The notes below the pieces were generated by a model, which did no database searches, was not told the DNA's origin, and worked only from the letters and a program-made list of their open reading frames with translations. Shown piece by piece: positions 57,001-64,000 of a DNA stretch of 64,000 nucleotides (positions are counted from its first letter, which is position 1; the number at the start of each line of letters is the position of its first letter). The stretch comes from Sialis fuliginosa (lineage: Eukaryota > Arthropoda > Insecta > Megaloptera > Sialidae). Location: the NCBI GenBank assembly GCA_961205875.1, contig OY540820.1, positions 14,508,001-14,572,000 of the forward strand, written 5' to 3'. The position numbers and the translations under genes are program-made.

Positions 57001-60000
57001 TTACGTAAAAACAATTCATTTGATAGATGTTGTAGAGAATATTATTATGTATACCTAATTTATGTCCTATTCATTGTATTCTATCTTGTATTAGTTTGTC
57101 AGTAATATGTTTTAATAAAATAAAAATCACGTGCCCTGTTCACTGTCGGTATTACGTATAAGAAAGTCCCATGGCTCCCATGGCAGATAAGTATGTTAGT
57201 TATATTTTTGATATTTTAGAAGAAGCAATTGAATTTTACTTTAGATCAAGCATGGTCAAACATTTAAAGACATATTCAAATTATTCTGTATATTATAGGT
57301 GTCCAACCTTTTCAACCTTTTACTAAGGACCGCAGGCCGGAATATAAAACTGAGGACCATTTTTTTTTTTAGTCGCGTCAATTTCTATTCGTAATTTTTA
57401 TTGAATAAATAGTGAGTTAAATTAGGAAAAATAAAAACTGAAGACCTTTTTAAATGTAAATTTATTACTATATAATTTTTTTTATTATTATCCTCGCGGG
57501 CCGCACCAAGGCTCCTTGAGGGCCGCGGGTTGGACAAGCTTGTATTAGATTATTCGCGATCAAGATTAGTAAATACACAGGTTGTCTCAGTAGCTTTTGA
57601 CCAATCAGCTTGGGTACCGAGTTACAAGGCTATATTTGTTATGATTGGGCGTATCATTCCCCCTCTCTACATTTGGGCACCCCAGATGACGTATTTCTCT
57701 CTCAGCTACTGAGGCTACCTTGTACTTTACATACCTTGATTCGCGATTTAAAAACAAATTTTAAATAATAACATTTGCACAATGAAGTTGTTTAGTTATT
57801 ACCTTCATTGTTTTTTTAATCTTTGATTGTTATTTTCAGGTACGGGGACGCTCCTCTTCATACAGCTGCACGTTACGGACATGCGGGAGCCGCTAGAATA
57901 CTCGTATCAGCTCGCTGTAATCCTGCGGCACGTAACCGTAATGGAGACACTCCACTGCACGTGGCCGCTGCTATGGGACGTCGTAAACTTACACGCCTCA
58001 TTGCAAACGCACCTGGTGCAGACTTACAGGTAATAACAAATACAGCAAGCGGTTTAAAGTTTGCTACAATGAAAATGTTTTTCAATAATCCCCAAAAAAA
58101 AATTTCTCTAAATTTGTTTAGATTCCGAAAATGGCCTGATTTAATTTGATTGTAAGTAGATCTAGTCAGTTCTAATTGGATCTAGCCAGTGTCGATGAAA
58201 TATTGTTTCAGATCTATTTAGATGTAATTAGATATGGTATCAAATCCAAACAGATATGACTAGAACTGATCGTTTTTTATGGTTGATTGAATTTCAGGCA
58301 AGAAATCGACAAAAAGAAACAGCCAGAGATATAGCAGTAAGAAAAGGGTTTAAAGAAATTGTTGAAATACTCGATTCACCTGTAACAAAAGAAGAAGAAG
58401 AGAAGAGAAAACAAAAGAAAAAGCATAACAAGAAAAGTCCTAAACCCGAACAAGGACAAGTAAGTATTTATAAAAATAAATTCAATTTAATCTGTACTAA
58501 ATAATCACTTTGTATAATAATGTTTTTATTTTATTTTCAGACCCAATTTGAACCAACAACAAAGTGGTCTCCATACGGATGCCATTATTTTCCAGATCCC
58601 AAAGCATTCCCTGAACCGAAATTAGATACTTTACCAAATGAACCATTAAAACATGGAGAACAATACTACTTAGATTTAGCTGGAAATATTCGGAAAGGCC
58701 CAGTTGGTGTTGGCTACACTTGCTACTGCGTACCTTTATTTCAAAACATTGAAGCTCGTATGGATCGAGATAAGAAAGAAATCAAAGCTCATTTAGAAAG
58801 AAAAGTAGCTGGATTAGAACAACGAACTAAAGGTCGTTTAGCCGCTTTAGCAAAACATGTCGCCAGATCTCGTAGTGCTGAGTTTATTTTAGACGATGTT
58901 GAAAGTGAGAGACCGTCACATCGTAGAAGTATATCTCCTGAACAGAACTATTTTGCTGAAAAGAGGAAATCGAAAGGTCACGTGTCATTAAAAGACCGTT
59001 CATCAAAAAGATCAATCAAAAATAGAAACTCACAAGAACGGCAGGATCAGAATCAAGTAATAAAAAGTCATTCAGCTGATATTTTAAAAGACTTATCTAC
59101 ACCTGAAAGTAATTCCCGCATATCGCCCGAGAAATTAACATTTAAAAGTGAAGTGTTACGACAGACAGCAAATCCACAAAGTATTTATAGGAATCAAGAT
59201 CAAAATAAACATACAGGGACGACACCTAAAAAGTCAGTGACAGAAATAGTTGCTCTTATACAAAAACAAAATGAAGAAAGGTCACGTAACTGGCGTGCTA
59301 CCGGTATATCTGTATATAACAACTCAATTATAAATAATAAATCAGAGTTACATGTACCAATTGATTTAGATTTAAATAAAAGTTTGGATGAACAATCAGA
59401 TTCCAGCGATGAAGAAGACAAAATGCATGAAATGAATGTAGACTGCGGGGCCATACCGGATTACGAAAATGTAAATAAAAGAGTAAGTGCATGGAACCGT
59501 TATTGCGAAGCATCCGAAGAAGCAATGAAAAACACTAGTGTTAATGATTCTAATCAAAGACTTAGTGCTCTCTTAAATGACAGTAAAACAATTAGCGATA
59601 AAGTGGACCAATCTAGTAATGTACGGACACACAGTGGTTATTTGAATATGTGCAGAACAAATGTTGATAAAAATAATCAAGTTGAACAAAATGGTAATAG
59701 ATCTAGTGTAAATATACATCCTGAAAATAGTGCAAGTTTATTAAATAATGTAAGAAGTATAAATAATTTAACAGAAAGCAGCGAAGACGGTTTCATCAAT
59801 TATTATGGAGGTCGTGTTAGAAGTGGTTTATATTGTCGTGAAGAAAGTCCAAAAAATGAACCACCTATAACGTTATGCAATTATGAAGATAATATGAAAG
59901 AGAAAGAACCATACATAGATGTAAATCATTCAGAAGTTTTTAATGTTTCAGCAACTTATAACGATGTACCAAATTCAACAGGCTTATATGTATTAGGGGA

Positions 60001-60298
60001 ACCAACATTTACGCAAAGTAATAGCAGATTGCATATCGATACTAATGGAGGTCCAAATCATATGGAGAGACGAAGAAAACCGGTTGATTTTCAGTTACTG
60101 GAGCAAGGCGTAAGAGATAGGATATCTGGTTTACAACTCACCGACAGAATGAAAAAAAAAGACGTAATGTTTGTCGAGCACAATGATTCAGGATATTCGA
60201 CTAAGGTTTACGGAAGCTCGCAAGGAAATTCTCCAAGTTTATCAGGCCAGATGGACCCGGCAACGCAAGGTGATATTGGAGTATCTAGTTTAGTGTAA
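54034..60298 (+). CDS. dgo: ankyrin-repeat protein of the ANKRD6/Diversin-Diego type
   Basis: Coding exons 54048-54329 (exon from acceptor 54034), 56397-56629, 57840-58029, 58298-58459 and 58541-60298 join in phase to 874 aa. Residues about 25-260 form ankyrin repeats (RTPLQVAAAEGHEDTV, NTALHEAAWRGF, GATALHLACQRGH, DAPLHTAARYGH, DTPLHVAAAMGR). A Lys-rich segment follows, then a conserved block around YYLDLAGNIRKGPVGVGYTC and a coiled coil (ARMDRDKKEIKAHLERKV), as in ANKRD6 and fly Diego. The C-terminal half is Ser/Asn-rich and probably disordered. Diego/Diversin acts with Dishevelled and Prickle in planar cell polarity and Wnt signalling. One repeat appears missing relative to human ANKRD6, and a Thr/Pro/Ala insert lies between two repeats. 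The first three exons are much more GC-rich than the last. The first ATG lies just after the acceptor, so 5' leader exons must exist upstream. Confidence 0.8.
54449..54919. mobile_element. MITE with GTGGGGTAAGTGCAGA inverted ends
   Basis: The left end gtggggtaagtgcaga is matched in reverse by tctgcacttaccccac. An internal perfect hairpin, tgcacttgccccgaaaatgg then ggcaagtgca, lies near 54693-54722 and repeats the same motif. About 470 bases, non-coding. Confidence 0.7.
55184..55419. mobile_element. fold-back element with ~78-base arms
   Basis: The left arm starts ataaggtaaatgtacataat and runs through attaaaaattaataaataag. The right arm is its reverse complement with a few mismatches and ends attatgtacatttacctta. 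The loop is about 75 bases. Non-coding. Confidence 0.75.
55900..56045 (+). repeat. dispersed repeat H, copy 3
   Basis: Contains gccgtgtttagaccgaaaaa and acatcgtgtctttttgacaa, matching the reverse copy at 49260-49375 and part of 30702-30790. Confidence 0.55.
57298..57538. mobile_element. MITE with GGTGTCCAACC / GGTTGGACA ends
   Basis: The left end ggtgtccaaccttttcaacc and right end ggccgcgggttggaca are imperfect inverted repeats. The cgcgggccgcaccaaggctc near the right end and aggaccgcaggccggaa near the left suggest paired GC-rich sub-termini. hAT-like in style, but the target duplication is not clear. Confidence 0.55.
57578..57722. mobile_element. short MITE with CAGGTTGTCTCAGTAGCT ends
   Basis: The left end caggttgtctcagtagct and right end agctactgaggctaccttg are inverted repeats with few mismatches, 145 bases in total. 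A 60-codon frame across it is not a gene. Confidence 0.6.
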
Positions 60299-60637
60299 CA
60301 ATTAATAATTAATGTATGTTGAAAATGTGTTTTTAAGAATTATGTATATACATTCTTAATATTTGTTTATGTTTTACATTTCGTATTTTGGTTTTTGTAA
60401 AGGAATGTTAACCTTAATTAAACCTGTGATTCATTAAGAGTATTAAAGATATTCTATTTTATGACAATTGTAAAAAGTATTATATTATGATAAAATTAAT
60501 ATATTGCAATGTAATATTTTAAATAAATAGTTTTATATTATAATCTGTAAATAAGTTAACAGAGGTATATAATAAAAACAAAACTCAAGATAAATATATT
60601 TAAATACTTTTCAGTCCAAAATAGTTATAAATTAACA
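60299..60637. terminator. convergent 3' ends of the ankyrin gene and CDK5RAP1
   Basis: The two stop codons face each other across 339 bases. A plus-strand poly(A) signal aataaa lies at 60522-60527 for the ankyrin gene. No canonical minus-strand AATAAA is obvious, so the 3' UTRs may overlap or use a variant signal. Confidence 0.5.
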
Positions 60638-62719
60638 TTATCTAATAAAATTACAATAATTAGATATTGTAGTATGGTACAACGGTATACCCTTTAACAC
60701 TTGAGAAGTTGCATCAGTTATTTCTACCAATATATAATCACCAGGTTTAATTTTGTTCTGAATAGGACTACCGACTTCTGGTACTTCGATATTAGGGAAT
60801 ATAACTTTTATATTGGCATTGTTACGCCCTGCTAAATGGGTTATAGAACGTTTACTGACCTTAAAAATAATAAATATATTAAAATAAATTAAAATATATC
60901 AAATTTAAATACATACCCCTTCAACTAAAACAAGTTGTTTATGACCAATTTGTTCTTTATTTATAATTTCAACTTCTGACCGGTAAAGCTCAATCATTTT
61001 TGTTAGACGAATTTGTTTCACTTTGAAAGGAACATCATCTTTATATCTCCGATGTGCTGTAGTTTTCTGAAATTGATGATATAATTATATAATATCAATT
61101 ATTTTTAAAAATTTAATGGACTAAATAAAAAACTAATTAATATATGAAATTACCTCTCTCATGCTATAAGGAAACAAATAAGCAGTGTTATATCGCACTT
61201 TCTTAATCAATGAAAGAGTTTCTTCAAATTCTTCTTCAGTTTCACCGCAAAATCCACATATGAAATCACTTGAAATTGAAACGTTCGGTAACATTTCTCT
61301 GACATGTTCTACCAGCTCAAGATAAGTTTCACGAGTATACCCTCTGCGCATCCGTTCTAAAACAGTTGAACTACCAGATTGAGCAGGTAAATGTAAACTT
61401 TGACATATATTGGGTCGATCCCTAATTAGCTGTAAAACTTCATCAGGAAAATCTTTTGGATGTGGGGACGTAAACCTGATTCTCAACTCAGGATTAATTC
61501 TTGAAACTTTGTCTAATAAGTCAGCAAAACGTAAGCCGCCTTTTTTTAATTTATACACAGTTTTAAAACCTTTTGCCAAGTTTGTTTCATTAGCACTTTG
61601 TTGTACACTGGTATCTCTATAACTATTTACATTTTGACCTAATAATGTGATTTCCTGCAATAATATTATTGTATGTACTTTACCCATTCACTGGCACGAA
61701 TTCATAGGAAGACGGTTTACAAATAAAATTATTTTATTATTTACCTTAATACCATTTTCTGATAACATTTTCACTTCATTTACAATAGACTCCATAGGAC
61801 GTGATCGTTCACGGCCTCTGGTAAATGGAACAATGCAATAACTACACATATTATCGCAGCCACGCATTATTGATCTATAAAAATATATACAATTTAAAAA
61901 TTTAAAGAATAATTATTGAGATTAACTATACGTACACAAAAGCTGTAACTGAATCATTATTTAAACGTACAGGCATAATGTCAGCATATGTTTCATCTAA
62001 AGATAGTAATACATTTACAGCAGTTTGATTATTTTCTGTAATGCTTAACAAACGTGGTAAATCTTTATAGCTATCAGGACCTGCAACTGTAAAAATAAAA
62101 TAAAAATGTATTACCTATATGTTCTCAAATGGCAGTAAAAAATATTACCTAAATCCACTGCATGTTCTTTTTCAATCAACTGATGTTTTAATCTTTCTGC
62201 CATACAACCAAGAATTCCAATCTTCATTCTGCGTTTATTTATGTGCTTATTTTTTATACCTTTTAAGTATTCTATTTTATTCCATATTTTATTTTCAGCA
62301 CCTTCTCTTATAGAACACGTAATTACCAAAACAACATCTGCATCTTCTAGTTTATCAGTTTTGATGAATCCATTTGATTTTAGAATAGACCACACTATTT
62401 CTGTGTCATTGACATTCATTTGACACCCATATATGTCGAAATATACTTTCCTGTTATCGTTATTTAGTTTTGGTAAATAAGGGATATCAGTTGTATCTGA
62501 GATTGTTGATTCGTTTGAACTTAATGTGTTAACCGCTAAAAAATCTTTTAAATTGGGTCCATTTTGAAGTTTTGGAAATTTATTCTTGTGCCCATTGTTA
62601 AAACTATTTTGAAGTTTTTGGGTGCAATAATTTTTATGTAAAATCTTATATTTATATATATAAAAATTACTTAAATACTTCTGCTTACATATTCTTAATA
62701 TTATTGACTGATTCATCAT
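60638..62719 (-). CDS. CDK5RAP1: CDK5RAP1, mitochondrial tRNA methylthiotransferase (MiaB family)
   Basis: CDK5RAP1 is a radical-SAM enzyme that adds a methylthio group to i6A37 of mitochondrial tRNAs, giving ms2i6A. Six exons on the minus strand (62149-62719, 61936-62086, 61745-61874, 61154-61654, 60917-61066, 60638-60859) join in phase to 574 aa. The first 40 residues are rich in Lys/Arg/Tyr/Ile and fit a mitochondrial presequence. The MTTase N-domain has its three [4Fe-4S] cysteines (YGCQMN C99, TCSIRE C135, LGCMAE C172). The radical-SAM cluster CxxxCxxC is [10 protein letters not shown] (C247, C251, C254). Further conserved blocks are [29 protein letters not shown] and [13 protein letters not shown]-like C-terminus ends the protein. 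Length is close to human (about 600 aa). The start is one of two adjacent ATGs. Confidence 0.94.
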
Positions 62720-63071
62720 TGAGTTTAAAGCTAGTGCATTCTAAATGGTGTAGTATTTATGATTTAATTTCATTACATATAGGTAGTTCACAGAACAATA
62801 AATACATATAGGTATATATGTACTTATAATTATAACTTCAAAAAATAACATAACCTAAAAATAACCTTAAATAATTTTGACAGATTGTCATCTGAAGCAT
62901 ACACGTGCACATGTTCGGTTCTTGTTATAGAACACTCACAGAGTAATAAATATAGTTATTTTATAATATAAGTACTAGATAATTGTTTGTAATAGTTTAT
63001 AATTTTTGTTTATTTACATAAAATGATATGTATATTCATTATCATCGAATAATTATCTGTAATTTGTAAAA
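62720..63071. promoter_or_regulatory. bidirectional promoter between CDK5RAP1 and the NOL9-like gene
   Basis: Only 352 bases separate the two divergent start codons, so both promoters must share this interval. It is AT-rich with a few less AT-rich motifs (gaagcatacacgtgcacatg). No TATA box can be trusted here. Confidence 0.5.
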
Positions 63072-64000
63072 ATGAAACAAAACGGACGTTCTAACCTCAA
63101 AATCAAAAAGAAAAAATTCAGAAAAGAAAAATGTAAACGTAAAACGAAATTACCTCATGTTCAAAATATGTTCCACTCATTAGCTGTCTCTGTAAAAAAT
63201 GATAAGAACAAAAAAAGTAAACATACAAAATCAGTAACTATTAATACAAGTAGCGAGTGGAACGTAACAGATCTAAATACTGATACTTCATCTAAAAGTG
63301 ATAAATTTGATTCAGATGGTCAATTATCAAAAAAAATCAAAAGAAAATTAAAAAAAACGTATAAACGTACAAAACAATCAGATATAATACCTATGACTAC
63401 TGATGAAGATTCGACCACTACGGCTTCAGAAAATATTAATTCAGTTAATAAGTACGTTTCAAATTATGTAAAAAACATGTTTAACCCTATTATCGTTGAT
63501 GTTCAAAATATTGATATGAATACTGTTCCAATGATAGAAAGTACGACCAATATACTATTACAATCAAATTCAAAAAATAAATCCAAAAAACATAAAGTAA
63601 AGAAGGTAAATATAGAGAAACCAATGTCAGAAAGTTCAGATATTAAGGAAACTGGTATTGTTGATGTTCAGAATATTGATACTGCTCCAATAAATGAATG
63701 TACACTATTAAAATCAAAACAACCTAAAATAAAGGTAAAAATACAAAAACCAGTTTCAAAAAGTTCAGATTTTGAAGAAACTGATTCTAAAAGTGAATTA
63801 AAATGTAAGGAAAGCAAAAATGAAGTTTTTTCTGAAAATAAAATGGTTGTTGCTAAAGTATCTTCACAAATAAAAGAAAATGAAAATTTTGTAGAAAATT
63901 CAGGATTTAAGTTTTATTTAATGAACAATAATTGTGTGGTTTTATTACCTAAACGTCAAAGATTATATTTCAACGGAAAATTTAAAGTAACTCCTTTATA
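63072..64000 (+). CDS. Lys/Ser-rich protein, 5' part, possibly NOL9
   Basis: An uninterrupted ATG-started frame runs from 63072 off the window end (309 codons and no stop). The first about 270 residues are Lys/Ser/Asp/Asn-rich with basic nuclear or nucleolar-type runs (KIKKKKFRKEKCKRK, KKIKRKLKKTYKR). A degenerate internal duplication starts with VDVQNID at about residues 142 and 197. The last visible residues (FKFYLMNNNCVVLLPKRQRL, then YFNGKFKVTPL) resemble the start of the conserved region of NOL9/Grc3 polynucleotide kinases, which process ITS2 of pre-rRNA. The kinase domain, with its Walker A motif, would lie outside the window, so the assignment is tentative. Confidence 0.6.
   Translation, partial: MKQNGRSNLKIKKKKFRKEKCKRKTKLPHVQNMFHSLAVSVKNDKNKKSKHTKSVTINTSSEWNVTDLNTDTSSKSDKFDSDGQLSKKIKRKLKKTYKRTKQSDIIPMTTDEDSTTTASENINSVNKYVSNYVKNMFNPIIVDVQNIDMNTVPMIESTTNILLQSNSKNKSKKHKVKKVNIEKPMSESSDIKETGIVDVQNIDTAPINECTLLKSKQPKIKVKIQKPVSKSSDFEETDSKSELKCKESKNEVFSENKMVVAKVSSQIKENENFVENSGFKFYLMNNNCVVLLPKRQRLYFNGKFKVTPL

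Larger units (their letters stand above)
56630..57839. repeat. ankyrin-gene intron 2 with two MITEs
   Basis: Intron between the second and third coding exons of the ankyrin gene. It contains the elements at 57298-57538 and 57578-57722. The first half is AT-rich with no recognised structure. Confidence 0.6.

Noticed and set aside
1..64000. Transfer RNA genes, CRISPR arrays or bacterial operons
   Set aside because: No tRNA B-box-like GGTTCGA context or cloverleaf was noticed, no regular spacer-repeat array exists, and spliced genes show that the DNA is eukaryotic. I could not run a tRNA search, so small RNA genes cannot be excluded.

Overview
This is AT-rich eukaryotic nuclear DNA with spliced genes (GT-AG introns, several only 60-75 bases long) and many DNA-transposon remnants. 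The gene set (macoilin, an insect-type STING, an ANKRD6/Diego-like protein, CDK5RAP1, URB1, RMI1, USP16/45) points to an arthropod, most likely an insect. Helitron 3' ends with a GC hairpin followed by CTAG and a degraded 'acggaaccctaaaaa' motif recall Lepidoptera, but I cannot assign an order.

Layout. 1-1.02 kb: intergenic DNA with an 8-bp-TSD hAT-type element. 1.56-5.14 kb (+): USP16/45-type ubiquitin hydrolase, 3 exons, 927 aa. 7.21-9.04 kb (+): RMI1, 2 exons, 588 aa. 9.85-14.67 kb (+): macoilin, 9 exons, 711 aa. 18.66-20.15 kb (+): STING, 7 exons, 319 aa, with the cyclic-dinucleotide contact residues kept and no C-terminal tail. 21.20-26.93 kb (+): URB1/Npa1, 3 exons, 1850 aa, one exon of 4.4 kb. 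26.93-54.03 kb: about 27 kb with no recognisable host protein gene. It is packed with non-autonomous elements (hAT, Harbinger, mariner, Helitron and unclassified MITEs), a GC-rich islet near 32 kb and a possible 5' exon near 34.6 kb. 54.03-60.30 kb (+): ANKRD6/Diego-like ankyrin protein, 5 coding exons, 874 aa. 60.64-62.72 kb (-): CDK5RAP1, 6 exons, 574 aa, convergent with the ankyrin gene. 63.07 kb to the window end (+): 5' part of a Lys/Ser-rich protein that may be NOL9, divergent from CDK5RAP1.

The host genes do not form an operon-like system. They serve separate jobs: deubiquitination, BLM-TOP3-RMI genome maintenance, an ER/neuronal membrane protein, innate immune signalling, 60S ribosome biogenesis (URB1 and perhaps NOL9), planar cell polarity and mitochondrial tRNA modification. 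The most notable items are (1) STING, with two short stop-free introns of 3n length across its membrane region and a pogo-type MITE in a later intron; (2) a hAT-type family with perfect 8-bp TSDs that carries about 325-bp inverted arms able to form long hairpin RNA; and (3) internally deleted Harbinger and mariner elements that still hold recognisable transposase ends. All exon joins were made by eye from splice signals and conserved protein motifs. Coding phases add up for every complete gene.
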